In this document: positions 1 through 9,600 of the stretch, piece after piece
Layout of the letters: each line of letters starts with the position of its first letter
Position numbering within the stretch: the first letter of the stretch is position 1
Source of the DNA: Acidobacteriota bacterium
Lineage (GTDB): Bacteria > Acidobacteriota > Terriglobia > Bryobacterales > Bryobacteraceae
Assembly: GCA_016201205.1 (NCBI GenBank)
Contig: JACQDF010000057.1
Location: 1-43,545 of the forward strand
DNA length: 43,545 nucleotides
Direction of reading: 5' to 3'
Made by a program: the position numbers and the translations under genes
The notes under the pieces: model-generated
The model's input: only the letters and a program-made list of their open reading frames with translations
The model's database searches: none
What the model was told of the DNA's origin: nothing

Positions 1-2
1 AT

Positions 3-956
3 ACCAGGGAAGTGCCCGCGACCGTTTCTCCAGCCGTGCTCACCAACCTGTTGCGGAAAGAGCTTGGCTTTTCCGGGCTGGTCACCACGGATGCCATGGA
101 CATGCAGGGGCTGAGCGGGCAGCTTGCTCCCGGAGAGGCAGCCGTTCGCGCGCTCGAGGCCGGCGCGGACGTGCTGCTGATGCCCGCGCGGCCGGTGGAG
201 GCAATGCGCGCCATTCGCGCGGCTGTCGAGAAAGGCCGGATTCACCAGCGGCGGATCGACGAAAGCGTCGAAAGGATTCTGGCGGCCAAGGTGCGGCTGG
301 GTCTTCACAAGAAGAGGTTCGCCGATCTGGAAGCGCTCAGCGATGCCCTGGACCGCGAGGAAGACCGGCAGCTTGCGCAGCGCATTGCGGATAAGGCAGT
401 CACCCTGGTGCGCAATGAAGGACAACTGACGCCGATCGAGCAGCCCGAACGTTCCTGCTGGTACATGCTGATCGAGAACCGCCACGGCCAGCAGGGGATA
501 CAGATGAGCGATTTCCTGGAGCAGCGGTTGCCAACGGCGAAGCGATGGCTGCTGGATTCACAAATGTCCAGGGCCGATCTGGAGGCGGCCCGCCGCCAGT
601 CGAGCGACTGCGGCGCGATTGTAGTGGCTGCTTATGCGGGATTTCGCGGAACCGGCGCCTTGCCGGACGGATTCACCTGGCTGGTGGAATCCCTGTCTTC
701 CTCCGGCCAGCCCCTGATTCTTGTCGGGCTGGGCAACCCCTATCTGCTGCGAGCATTTGCCAAAGTGCCCGCCTTTCTGGCCACATTCTCGACTGTGCCG
801 CCGTCGGAGATCGCGGCGGTGAAAGCGATTCTTGGAGACATTGCGATTTCGGGAAGCCTTCCGGTGACGATCCCTGGGATTGCCCGGTACGGAGATGGTT
901 TGAAAGTCGCTGCAAAGACAGGTGGAAATTTGACACAGGGTCCGGGAGTTCGATAG
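3..956 (+). CDS. Glycoside hydrolase family 3 protein, C-terminal part (5' end cut by window)
   Basis: Open from the first bases of the window, so the N-terminal half of the barrel is missing; a GTG at 12 is internal. The first visible residues (PATVSPAVLTNLLRKELGF) and the following GLVTTDAMDM match the end of the GH3 (beta/alpha)8 barrel of NagZ/beta-glucosidase-like enzymes. The first Asp of TDAMDM is the expected nucleophile. The remaining roughly 230 residues look like the linker and the alpha/beta sandwich domain of two-domain GH3 enzymes (ADKAVTLVRNEG near residue 130). By family it hydrolyses beta-linked sugars, beta-N-acetylhexosaminides being the commonest substrate for this motif type; substrate cannot be told from this fragment. 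It ends 42 bases before rplM and probably belongs to an upstream unit. Confidence 0.85.
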   Translation, partial: TREVPATVSPAVLTNLLRKELGFSGLVTTDAMDMQGLSGQLAPGEAAVRALEAGADVLLMPARPVEAMRAIRAAVEKGRIHQRRIDESVERILAAKVRLGLHKKRFADLEALSDALDREEDRQLAQRIADKAVTLVRNEGQLTPIEQPERSCWYMLIENRHGQQGIQMSDFLEQRLPTAKRWLLDSQMSRADLEAARRQSSDCGAIVVAAYAGFRGTGALPDGFTWLVESLSSSGQPLILVGLGNPYLLRAFAKVPAFLATFSTVPPSEIAAVKAILGDIAISGSLPVTIPGIARYGDGLKVAAKTGGNLTQGPGVR

Positions 957-998
957 GATGGAAGACTTGCAGGGGTCGAGCGGAGATTGTCTGTCTGT

Positions 999-1427
999 AT
1001 GAATACTCAGTTTCCGTCCAAGCAGCGGATCGAACGCGCCTGGTATGTTCTGGATGCGGAAAACGCGGTTCTGGGAAGGCTTGCGACGAAAGCGGCCGCG
1101 GTTCTCATCGGCAAGCATAAGCCAACGTATACGCCTTTTCTGGATGTGGGCGATCACGTCATCGTCGTCAACGCGGCTAAGGTGCGTCTCACCGGCCGGA
1201 AGGAAGAGCAGAAAGTTTACCGGCGTCACAGCGGCTATCCCGGCGGGCTGAAAGAAGTGCATCTGAAAAAGGTGCGCACGGTTCGCCCCGCCAGGATCCT
1301 GGAAGATGCGATCCGAGGCATGCTGCCCAAGACCAAGCTGGGCAAGCAGATGTTCCGCAAGCTGAAGGTGTATGCGGGAGAGAAGCATCCTCATTACGCC
1401 CAAAGGCCGGCGCCGCTTGGCGTGTAG
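999..1427 (+). CDS. rplM: 50S ribosomal protein L13
   Basis: A 142-residue protein with the L13 signature throughout: WYVLDAENAVLGRLATKAA, GKHKPTYTPFLDVGDHVIVV, and the C-terminal MLPKTKLGKQMFRKLKVYAG. L13 is an early-assembly protein of the large subunit. I start it at ATG 999, which gives the usual L13 length; an in-frame TTG at 987 would add four residues but has GGAG only one base upstream. It is followed by rpsI after 43 bases, the near-universal L13-S9 pair. The gap contains a perfect 12-base palindrome (1435-1446). Confidence 0.97.
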   Translation: MNTQFPSKQRIERAWYVLDAENAVLGRLATKAAAVLIGKHKPTYTPFLDVGDHVIVVNAAKVRLTGRKEEQKVYRRHSGYPGGLKEVHLKKVRTVRPARILEDAIRGMLPKTKLGKQMFRKLKVYAGEKHPHYAQRPAPLGV

Positions 1428-1470
1428 AATTCCCCGCCGGCCGGCGTCACGATAAGGGAGAGAGTCAGTT

Positions 1471-1869
1471 TTGGCAGCTACGTTAATTCAGCATTTGGGG
1501 ACCGGCCGGCGAAAGAGCGCCGTGGCCCGGGTGTTCCTGCGCCCCGGAAGGGGCAAGATCACGGTCAACGGCCGTGACATCGAAGACTATTTCAAGACGG
1601 CGACCGCCAAAGCTTTGGCTCGCCAGCCGCTGCTGGCTACCGAGATGGCGGACAAGTTCGACGTGCTGGTGCTGACCGATGGCGGCGGCTCGTCCGGTCA
1701 GGCGGGCGCCGTTCGCCTGGGCATCGCCCGGGCGCTGGTTGAGTTTAATTCCGAGTTCCGGGGGAAGCTGAAGCAGCTCGGGTTCCTGACGCGTGACCCC
1801 CGCGCGCACGAGCGCAAGAAGTACGGACAAAAAGGCGCTCGCCGCCGTTTCCAATTCTCCAAGCGGTAG
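1471..1869 (+). CDS. rpsI: 30S ribosomal protein S9
   Basis: 132 residues, matching S9: [20 protein letters not shown] at the N-terminus, an internal [19 protein letters not shown] block, and the basic tail [17 protein letters not shown] that reaches toward the P-site tRNA. The start is TTG at 1471, preceded by AGGGAGAG (1456-1463). No in-frame ATG exists near the conserved N-terminus, so the rare start is real. Second gene of the L13-S9 pair. Confidence 0.97.
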   Translation: MAATLIQHLGTGRRKSAVARVFLRPGRGKITVNGRDIEDYFKTATAKALARQPLLATEMADKFDVLVLTDGGGSSGQAGAVRLGIARALVEFNSEFRGKLKQLGFLTRDPRAHERKKYGQKGARRRFQFSKR

Positions 1870-1889
1870 TCCCGTTGCGGAGTGTCATG

Positions 1890-1907
1890 AGCTCCCAGCG
1901 GGGAGTT
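1890..1907 (+). promoter_or_regulatory. Hairpin in the rpsI-rpsB spacer
   Basis: The 99-base spacer between rpsI and rpsB holds an inverted repeat: seven base pairs including one G-T pair around the loop AGCG. No U-run follows, so it is not a typical intrinsic terminator. It lies about 60 bases upstream of the rpsB ribosome-binding site and could be part of the mRNA leader; S2 leaders are autoregulated in many bacteria. Seen: the stem. Inferred: any regulatory role. Confidence 0.3.
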
Positions 1908-1968
1908 AGGGCGTGCGTAGAATCTCGTTTGGACCGCGCACGCACATACGTTCACAAAAGGAGGAAGT

Positions 1969-2853
1969 TTGCCCTCGATCACAATGAAGGAACTGCTCGA
2001 AGCAGGCGTTCACTTCGGGCACCAGACCAAGCGCTGGAATCCAAAGATGAAAGCATATATCTTTGGCGAACGCAACGGCATCTACATCATTGACTTGCAG
2101 AAAACCTTGAAGCTCTTCAAGGACGCCATGCGCTTCGTCGAGGAAATTGCCGGCCAAGGCAAGAACCTGCTGTTTGTGGGCACCAAGCGACAGGCGCAGG
2201 AGGCGGTCTCGGAAGAAGCCTTGCGTTGCAGCCAGTTCTATGTGAACCAGCGCTGGCTGGGTGGCTTGCTGACCAATTTTGTCACCGTCAAGCGCTCGAT
2301 CAACCGGCTGAAGGACCTCGATCAGCAGGCCGAGCAGGGCTTTGTCGGCCGCTCGAAGAAGGAAATCATCCGGCTCGAGCGCGAGCGAAAGCATTTGCAG
2401 CAGAATCTTGCGGGCATCAAAGAGATGCCAGGGCTGCCCGACGTGCTGTTCGTGGTCGATTCGAACAAGGAGTCGATCGCGGTGGCCGAGGCCAAGAAGC
2501 TTGGCATTCCGGTGGTCGGAGTGGTGGATACGAATTGCGACCCGGACATGGTCGACCACGTGATTCCCGGCAACGATGACGCCCTTCGCGCCATCCGGCT
2601 GTTCACGAACAAGATTGCGGAGGCAGTGATTGAAGGCCGCCAGAAGGTGACCGAAGCCGAGTTCGCGCCTCCGGCTGCCCCAGCCGAGGCGACTGAAGAG
2701 GCGGTTCCCGAGCCGGATATCACCCAGTATCTGGATCCGCAGTACTCGCAACAGCTCATGGCGGAAAGCATGTCGGAAGAGGATCTGGCCGCCCTGCCCA
2801 TCAAGGGCCGGCGCCGCGCCGAGGCCGAAGACGACCTCAGCTTCCGGGGCTAG
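1969..2853 (+). CDS. rpsB: 30S ribosomal protein S2
   Basis: 294 residues. The N-terminus [20 protein letters not shown] is diagnostic for S2, followed by the [12 protein letters not shown] and [12 protein letters not shown] blocks. It starts at TTG 1969, positioned by a strong AAAGGAGG (1958-1965); no ATG lies close enough upstream. The last 65 or so residues form a Pro/Ala/Glu-rich acidic extension beyond the conserved S2 core, as in several other phyla. S2 assembles late on the small subunit and binds S1. Followed by tsf after 81 bases, the classic S2-EF-Ts operon. Confidence 0.97.
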   Translation: MPSITMKELLEAGVHFGHQTKRWNPKMKAYIFGERNGIYIIDLQKTLKLFKDAMRFVEEIAGQGKNLLFVGTKRQAQEAVSEEALRCSQFYVNQRWLGGLLTNFVTVKRSINRLKDLDQQAEQGFVGRSKKEIIRLERERKHLQQNLAGIKEMPGLPDVLFVVDSNKESIAVAEAKKLGIPVVGVVDTNCDPDMVDHVIPGNDDALRAIRLFTNKIAEAVIEGRQKVTEAEFAPPAAPAEATEEAVPEPDITQYLDPQYSQQLMAESMSEEDLAALPIKGRRRAEAEDDLSFRG

Positions 2854-2934
2854 CCTTGGTGATGAAGAGCTCACCGGAAGGATCGCTCCCACTGGAGATT
2901 CAGGCGCTTTTTTTAGGAACGAAGGGATTGCCTT

Positions 2935-3546
2935 ATGCCGGAAATCACCGCTCAGATGGTGAAAGAGCTCCGCGAACGAACGGGCGCGGGCATGATGGAA
3001 TGCAAAGCCGCTTTGCAGGAAGCCAACGGCGACATCGCGGCCGCCGAAATCGTCCTGCGCAAACGTGGGATCGCTTCGGCCGCCAAGAAGTCGAGCCGCT
3101 CAACCAGGCAGGGGATCATTGGCAGCTACATCCACCAGGGCGCACAGCTTGGCGTGCTGGTGGAGATCAATTGTGAATCTGACTTCGTGGCCCGCACGCA
3201 GGACTTCACGGACCTGGTGCACGACATCGCCATGCAGGTTGCAGCGGCTGATCCGCAGTTTATCCGGCGCGAAGACGTTTCTACCGATGTCCTCGAGAAA
3301 GAGAAGGAAATCCAACGGGCCCGGGCGCTGGGAGAGGGAAAACCGGAAAAGGTGCTTGACAAGATTGTGGAAGGCCGCCTGACCAAGTTTTATGAAGAGA
3401 TCTGCCTGCTCGAGCAGCCGTTTATCAGGGACAACTCGGTGAAGGTGGAAGACCTGATCAAAACCAAGATCGCCAAGCTGGGAGAGAACATTACGGTGGC
3501 CCGTTTTGTGCGCTTCAAGGTCGGCGACACGCAGGCGGCGCAGTAG
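2935..3546 (+). CDS. tsf: Elongation factor Ts (short form)
   Basis: Guanine-nucleotide exchange factor that regenerates EF-Tu-GTP. The N-terminal UBA-like helix region contains the hallmark [20 protein letters not shown], followed by [20 protein letters not shown] and [13 protein letters not shown]. At 203 residues it is the short, one-core-subdomain type like the Thermus protein, not the roughly 280-residue E. coli form. ATG start at 2935 behind AGGAACGAAGGGA. A T-rich stretch (about 2908-2915) sits in the leader but has no clear stem before it. Twelve bases separate it from pyrH. Confidence 0.96.
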   Translation: MPEITAQMVKELRERTGAGMMECKAALQEANGDIAAAEIVLRKRGIASAAKKSSRSTRQGIIGSYIHQGAQLGVLVEINCESDFVARTQDFTDLVHDIAMQVAAADPQFIRREDVSTDVLEKEKEIQRARALGEGKPEKVLDKIVEGRLTKFYEEICLLEQPFIRDNSVKVEDLIKTKIAKLGENITVARFVRFKVGDTQAAQ

Positions 3547-3558
3547 GGGCCGGACGCC

Positions 3559-4269
3559 GTGGCCCCCTACGATCGAATCCTGCTGAAGCTGAGCGGCGAA
3601 GTGCTCGCCGGAGAAGGCAAGTTCGGCATTGATGCACGCCGGGTGCAGGCGATGGCGAACGAGCTGGCCGAAGTCGCCGAGCGCAGCGTCGAGCTCGGGC
3701 TGGTCGTCGGCGGCGGGAATTTCTTCCGCGGCGTCGCGGCTGCGGCCCAGGACATGGACCGCGTGGCCGCCGACCACATGGGCATGCTGGCCACCGTAAT
3801 CAACGGTCTCGCTCTACAGGATGCTCTCGAGAAAAAGGGCGTGCCCACGCGCCTGATGACGGCGATTCACATGAATCAGGTGGCCGAGCCGTATATCCGC
3901 AGGCGTGCCGTGCGTCATTTGGAAAAAGGGCGCATCGTCATCTTTGTTGCCGGAACCTCGAACCCGTATTTCTCGACGGACACGGCGGCGGCGCTGCGCG
4001 CTCTGGAGATCAACGCCAAAGTGATTGCCAAGGCCACTCGCGTCGAGGGGGTCTTCGACAAGGATCCTCTCGAGCACTCCGACGCCGTCCTGTACCGCCG
4101 GATCAGCTTTCAGGAAGTGCTGTCCAAAGCGTTGCGGGTGATGGACGCTTCCGCGGTCGCCATGTGCCGCGACAACAACCTGCCCATCGTCGTCTTCGAT
4201 CTGAACGTTCCCGGAAATATCATGCGAATGGCCATGGGGGAAGCTGTCGGCACGCTCATCCATGGGTAA
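3559..4269 (+). CDS. pyrH: Uridylate kinase (UMP kinase)
   Basis: 236 residues of the amino-acid kinase fold that phosphorylates UMP to UDP. Visible motifs: [13 protein letters not shown] with the nucleotide-binding Lys at the N-terminus, [30 protein letters not shown], and the C-terminal GTLIHG typical of bacterial PyrH. GTG start at 3559. It sits between tsf and frr, the conserved bacterial order rpsB-tsf-pyrH-frr. Bacterial UMP kinases are usually GTP-activated and UTP-inhibited hexamers. Confidence 0.96.
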   Translation: MAPYDRILLKLSGEVLAGEGKFGIDARRVQAMANELAEVAERSVELGLVVGGGNFFRGVAAAAQDMDRVAADHMGMLATVINGLALQDALEKKGVPTRLMTAIHMNQVAEPYIRRRAVRHLEKGRIVIFVAGTSNPYFSTDTAAALRALEINAKVIAKATRVEGVFDKDPLEHSDAVLYRRISFQEVLSKALRVMDASAVAMCRDNNLPIVVFDLNVPGNIMRMAMGEAVGTLIHG

Positions 4270-4286
4270 AATCAATCGAGGGTGTT

Positions 4287-4892
4287 ATGAAACAAGGACA
4301 AGCAGGAACCGGCCCAGCCAACACGTTTGCCTCCGTCAAGGAGATTGAAGGGTCCGCCAGGACGCGGATGGAGAAGGTGATCGGGGATCTCGTGCACGCC
4401 ATGGGCGGCATCCGGACGGGTCGCGCTTCCGTCAGCCTGCTGGACGGCATTCGGGTGGATTACTACGGAGCTCCGACGCCGCTCAACCAGCTTGCCACGC
4501 TGCATGTTCCCGAGCCGAGCATGATCACCGTGCAGCCCTGGGATGTCTCCCAGATCGGCGCCATCGAGAAGAGCATCCGCAGCTCGGATCTGGGGCTGAA
4601 TCCGATGAATGACGGAAAGATCATTCGTGTGCCGATTCCGGCGCTGACACAGGAGCGCCGCAAGGAGCTGGTGAAACATCTGCACACCGTCACCGAGGAT
4701 CACCGGGTCGCGTTGCGCAACATCCGCCGCGACGCCAATGAGGCTATCAAGAAGCTGCTCAAGGACAAGACGATCAGCGAGGATGAGGAACGCAGGGCGC
4801 ACGACGAAATCCAGAAGCTCACCGACGCGCATATGCAGAAAATCGAATCGGCCTCGAAGGTGAAAGAGACGGAGATCGTCGAGCTGAAGTAG
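4287..4892 (+). CDS. frr: Ribosome recycling factor
   Basis: 201 residues. The core from ARTRMEKVIGDLV onward is RRF: GIRTGRASVSLLDGI, VDYYGAPTPLNQLA, NDGKIIRVPIPALTQERRK, and the long terminal helix ending in KETEIVELK. RRF splits the post-termination ribosome together with EF-G. The ATG at 4287 has a purine-rich GAGGG just upstream (4278-4282); the longer open frame back to 4164 overlaps pyrH and is rejected. This start gives about 16 residues more than the usual 185, a flexible N-terminal extension. Last gene of the translation cluster. Confidence 0.95.
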   Translation: MKQGQAGTGPANTFASVKEIEGSARTRMEKVIGDLVHAMGGIRTGRASVSLLDGIRVDYYGAPTPLNQLATLHVPEPSMITVQPWDVSQIGAIEKSIRSSDLGLNPMNDGKIIRVPIPALTQERRKELVKHLHTVTEDHRVALRNIRRDANEAIKKLLKDKTISEDEERRAHDEIQKLTDAHMQKIESASKVKETEIVELK

Positions 4893-4913
4893 TTCTGTCC
4901 TACACTGAGGAGT

Positions 4914-6128
4914 ATGGCGCTGGCGCCGGCCGTCGCATTGTTCTTCCTGCTCCAGACAGATCATGCCGCCGAGGGCCGCAAGGCTCTCGATGCGAACAAC
5001 TACACGCTGGCGTTCGAGCATTTTTCCAAGGCCGTCGAAGAGGATCCCAGGGACTGGGCGTCGCGTTTTCACCTGGCCCTGTCTCTCAGCCTGTTGAATA
5101 AAGATCCGGAAGCTGCCGCGGCGTACCGCAGGGTGCTCGAAGATCAGCCTGGCCTTTACGAAGCGGAGCTGAACCTGGGCGTCGTTCTGTTGCGCCAGAA
5201 AGCCGCCCCGGAAGCCGCCACGCTGCTCGAGTCCGCTGCCGCAAAGAAGCCGAAGGAATACCGCCCGGTGTTCTACCTGGCCCAAGCTCGCGCCTTGCTC
5301 GAGGATCTGGAAGGAGCGGAAGCCGGCTATCGCCGGGCGATCGGGCTGGATCCCAAGTCAGCGGAAGCAGCGGTTGGTCTGGCGCGGGTTCTGGTGAAGC
5401 AGAAGAGGCTGGCGGACGCCGATCCGCTCTACCGGCGGGCGGCGGAATCCGATCCCGAGTTCAAACGCGCGCTGCTCGAGCTGGCGTCGCATTACGAGCA
5501 GGCTCGTGAGCCCATCAAAGCCATCGCGCTGTACCGCGAGTTTCCGGGCGATCCCGTCGCTCGCGAGCGGTTGGGCGAATTGTTGCTCGAAAGCGGCCAG
5601 CCCGCCAATGCCATCGTCGAGCTGGAGAAGGCCTTCGCGCAGTCGCCCACACCGGCCAATCGGCTGGCTCTGGCGACCGCGTACCTCCGCGCCGGCAAGC
5701 CCGGCCAGGCGCTGCCGCTGCTCGAACAGGTGGTGGCGGCAGCTCCCGAGGACCTCGATCTGCGGCTCTATTATGGCCGCGCCCTGCGCGACCAGCGCAA
5801 CTTTCAGAGCGCCGCCAAGGAGTTCTGGAAGGCGACCCAGATCCGGCCGGATTCCAAAGACGCCTGGAGCGAGCTGGCCGGGATGCTGATTCTACTCGAG
5901 AACTATCCGCAGGCGCTGTCCGCGCTGGACCGTGCAAGAGCTTTAGGGGGAGACCCCGGCGCGCACGCCTGGTTCAGCGGCATGATCTTCGATCACTTGA
6001 AGGACTATAAACAGGCTTTGGCTGCCTATGAGAGATTTCTCTCGTTGAGCCAGGGAAAGAACCCGGACGAAGAATTCAAAGCGCGGCAGCGGATCAAGGT
6101 GATCCAAAAAGAACTGAGCAAGCGATGA
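4914..6128 (+). CDS. Exported tetratricopeptide-repeat protein
   Basis: 404 residues made almost wholly of TPR helix pairs after a short hydrophobic N-terminus (MALAPAVALFFLLQ) that looks like a signal peptide. Repeats with the W/Y-L-G-A-Y-A-P pattern run from about residue 15 to the end, for example NYTLAFEHFSKAVEEDP, EAAAAYRRVLEDQPGLYEAE and NYPQALSALDRARALGG. TPR solenoids are protein-binding scaffolds; no catalytic domain is visible. CTACACTGAGGAG just before the start may combine a -10-like TACACT and the ribosome-binding site. The stop overlaps the next gene by ATGA (6125-6128), so the two are probably co-translated and may act together in the periplasm. Function unknown. Confidence 0.85.
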   Translation: MALAPAVALFFLLQTDHAAEGRKALDANNYTLAFEHFSKAVEEDPRDWASRFHLALSLSLLNKDPEAAAAYRRVLEDQPGLYEAELNLGVVLLRQKAAPEAATLLESAAAKKPKEYRPVFYLAQARALLEDLEGAEAGYRRAIGLDPKSAEAAVGLARVLVKQKRLADADPLYRRAAESDPEFKRALLELASHYEQAREPIKAIALYREFPGDPVARERLGELLLESGQPANAIVELEKAFAQSPTPANRLALATAYLRAGKPGQALPLLEQVVAAAPEDLDLRLYYGRALRDQRNFQSAAKEFWKATQIRPDSKDAWSELAGMLILLENYPQALSALDRARALGGDPGAHAWFSGMIFDHLKDYKQALAAYERFLSLSQGKNPDEEFKARQRIKVIQKELSKR

Positions 6129-6559
6129 GGCTGGTTGCATTGTTCGCTTCCTTCTGGACGGCTGCCGCCGGGGGCGATCTGGCCTCTATCCGCGCCGAAA
6201 GAGACCTGGAGCGGCGTTACTGGCATGCTCTCGAATACGCATCCGGCCAGATCCAGTCGGCTCGCAAGCATTATCAGGACGGCAGGATCGATGCCTTCGA
6301 GGCGGCGTTAAGAGAGGTCCCGGAAGCGGTCGAGTTGTGCGACCAGACTCTTCGCGCTACCGGCAAGAACCCCAGCAAGCGCCCCAAGCATTTCAAACGC
6401 GCCGAGCTCAAGATGCGGGACATCATGAAGCACCTCACAGGCCTCGAACAGGAAGTGGATTTCGAGGAGCGGGGCATGGTCACCAAGGTCAAGGGGCGTG
6501 TGAACCAAATCCACGAAGAGCTGCTTCTGGACATCATGGGAAGGCGAAAGCAGCCCTGA
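6125..6559 (+). CDS. Small exported helical protein of unknown function
   Basis: 144 residues, not recognised. It opens with a short signal-like segment (MRLVALFASFWTAAAGG), followed by an all-helical, strongly charged body with several Lys/Arg-Glu stretches (LASIRAERDLERRYWHALE, KHFKRAELKMRDIMKHLTG). No cysteine pairs or catalytic motifs are visible. Its ATG overlaps the stop of the TPR gene by ATGA, so it is most likely a partner or subunit of that protein. Confidence 0.7.
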   Translation: MRLVALFASFWTAAAGGDLASIRAERDLERRYWHALEYASGQIQSARKHYQDGRIDAFEAALREVPEAVELCDQTLRATGKNPSKRPKHFKRAELKMRDIMKHLTGLEQEVDFEERGMVTKVKGRVNQIHEELLLDIMGRRKQP

Positions 6560-6629
6560 GGAACGCGGCCCTGCTTGCCCCCCGGCGCGTCCAGCGATAT
6601 GCTACTCGGGAGGGAGAAAGGGGTCCCCA

Positions 6630-9600
6630 ATGTCTCGCACTTTCCTGTTCTTGCTTCTGGCTGCTTCTCTGGTCCTGGCGCAGGACTACAGAGCCACCGT
6701 AACCGGCCAGGTTTCCGATCCGACCGGTTCCCCCATACCGAACGCGCTCGTCAAAGCGGTGAAGGAAGGAACCAACGAAACCAAGGAAGTCCGCACCAAT
6801 AACAACGGTTTCTATACGCTCAACTACCTCGATCCCGGCCGCTATAGCTTCGAGATCAGCGCCAGCGGCTTTTCGACGCTGACGCGCACCGGCATCGTTC
6901 TGCTGACGGCGGACAAGCTGAATCTGACGGTTTCGCTTGAACTGGGACAGGTGAATCAATCCATCACGGTGGTCGGCGAGCAGGAGCTGATCACGACCAC
7001 CACCGCCGCCCGCGGCCTCAACTTCGATCCGATCAAGGTTGCCGAATACCCGCTGAATGGCCGGCAGAGCTACATGCTGCTGGCGCTCACGCCCGGTGTG
7101 CTGTTTACCCAGCGTACGTTCGGCAACACGGGCTTTTCGGGAACGCGCGCCTGGGATGTCAACGGCTCCTACACCATGAACGGCGGGCGCACCGGCACCA
7201 ATCAATTCCTGCTCAACGGAGCGCCGATATCGAGCGACGGCACCTGGAACGTCGCCATCAATGTCGAGGCGATTCAGGAATTCAAGGTAATGGTGAACAC
7301 GTATGACGCCCAGTACGGGCGCTCCGGCGGCGGTCATGTCAACACGACGATGAAGTCGGGCACCAACGGCTGGCACGGTTCCGTCTTCGATTTCTGGCGC
7401 AACGCGGTCCTCGATGCGAACAGTACGCAGAACAACCGCCAGGGCGCCGGACGCGGCAAGCGCAACCAGCACCAGTTCGGCGGCGTCCTCGGCGGCCCCA
7501 TCCGCAAAGACAAAGACTTCTTCTTATTCAGCTTCGAGGGCTGGCGGGAGCGTGTTCCGTTCCCCACGGTGACTTCGACACCGCCGGCCGGCATGCGCGC
7601 CGGAGGCGGCTACACCGAATTCCAGCAAGGCATCTTTGACCCGCTCACCTCGAAGCTGTGCGAGCCGGCCGACAATTGCACCGCCGGCGGACTCTACCGC
7701 CGTCAGCCCTTCCCAGGCAACGTAGTGCCTGCCAGCCGCATCAGTCCCATCGGCCGCAACATCCTGAATCTCTATCCGCTTCCGAACCAGGTGGGCACAG
7801 CCACCATCAACCAGAACTACTTCGGCACCGGCAACACGGGCGTCTACCGCTACGAGCAGCCGTCGGCTCGCTACGACAAGGTCATCAGCCAGAACGACCG
7901 CCTGTATGGCTTGTTCAGTTTCCAGGATGGCAGCGAGTTCCGCAATCAGAACGGCTTCGACCCGCCCGCCCGCACCGGAAACATGACCTCAACGCGCACC
8001 AATTACCTTTATGTGGCCGACTGGACGCGCGTGCTGAATCCACGTATGGTGCTCGACGTCCGCGCTTCGTTCAACCACTTCTGGCAGAACTTTCCCGACG
8101 TTTCCGACTTCGATTACACCTACGACAAGCTGGGCATCAAGAAAGTCCCGCAAGTCGACACGTTCCCGAGCAGGCTGGCTCCGCGGGTCACGGTATCCGA
8201 TTACAACGACATTCTCGGCAACCAGTTCCTGAACCGCAGCTCGCGCAGCCAGATCGATTTCAGCGCCGGCCTGTCGCACACCAAGGGAAGCCACTCAATG
8301 AAATACGGGTACGAATGGGCCACGATTATTCGCGGCGCCCAGAACAGTGGCCGTCCCACCGGCGCGATCAGCTTCGACCGCCTCTGGACGCGCCAGTACT
8401 CCGGCCGTGGTCTGGGGAACCAGGACGGCAACGCGGTCGCCGCGCTGCTGCTCGGCCTGCCCAGCAGCGGCTCGATCGACTACAACGACACCTTTCTCCG
8501 GCGCGAGCCTTACATGGGCTGGTATTTTCAGGACGACTGGAAACTGAACAAGCGCCTGACGCTCAATCTCGGCCTGCGGTACGACATCCAGTTCCCGGTG
8601 TACGAAATCCATGACCGCCTGATCGGCGGCTTCGACTACAACGTCAAGAACTCGATGAGCGATCCGGTGCTTGCCCAGTGGCGCAAGCTCAAAGCGGAGT
8701 TTGACGCCACCAATCCCAGGTACCGCTACCCCGATGTTCCCGACACGCTTCGCGGCGGCCTGCTTTTTGCCGGCGTCGACAACCAGCCCCGGCGCATCTA
8801 CGATTGGGATCTCACCAACATCCAGCCGCGGGTTGGCTTTGCTTACAACTTCCTCCACAAGACCGTCATGCGAGGCGGCGTCGGCATCTTCCATCGCACC
8901 TCGACGCAGGGCGGCGTCACCACCGGCTTCAGCCAGTCCACTCCGTACATCAACTCTCTGGACGGGGGCCGCTTTCCCTCAGCCGGGCTCACCGGACCCT
9001 ACTCGCTCGAGGATCCCTGGCCCACCGGCGTTGTTCCGCCCACCGGCTCTTCGCAGGGCCTGCTCACCAATATCGGCCGCGGCGTCAGCTTCGACATCCG
9101 GAAGCGGCTCGTCCCGCGCACCTACCAGTATTCCTACGGTCTGGAGCGCGAGCTGCCCTGGGACATGGTCTTCGAGATCAGCTACGTCGGCAGCGTCACC
9201 AACAAGGAGCCGGTCACGCTTCAGATGTCCGACGCCAGCCCGGCGATGTTCACCCGCGCCCAGCAGGATCCCAACTTCTTTAACAACCCTGTTCCCAACC
9301 CGTTTTTCGGGATTCTGCCCGCTGTCGGCCAGGGCGCCGCTCCGACGATCAATGCGCGCGAGTTGTACCGCCGCATTCCGCTGTTCCCCGGCGTCAGCCA
9401 GCAGCAGGAAGCGCTTGGCAGAGTCTGGTACCACGGCGTCCAGATCCGCTTTGAAAAGCGCGCCTTCACCAATCGCGTGGCCGGCTCGCTCACCTGGGTC
9501 TTGAGCTACACGTTCGCCAAGCAACTCGAGAATTCGCTGCGCAACAACAACCACTTCGAGGATGAGCGTTTTATCAATCAGCTCGCCGACATCGACCGGC

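Noticed and set aside
987..998. TTG start for rplM adding four residues
   Set aside because: The ribosome-binding candidate is only one base from this codon, and ATG 999 gives the usual L13 length.
2900..2920. T-rich tract between rpsB and tsf as an intrinsic terminator
   Set aside because: No convincing stem precedes the T-run, and the two genes form a conserved operon.
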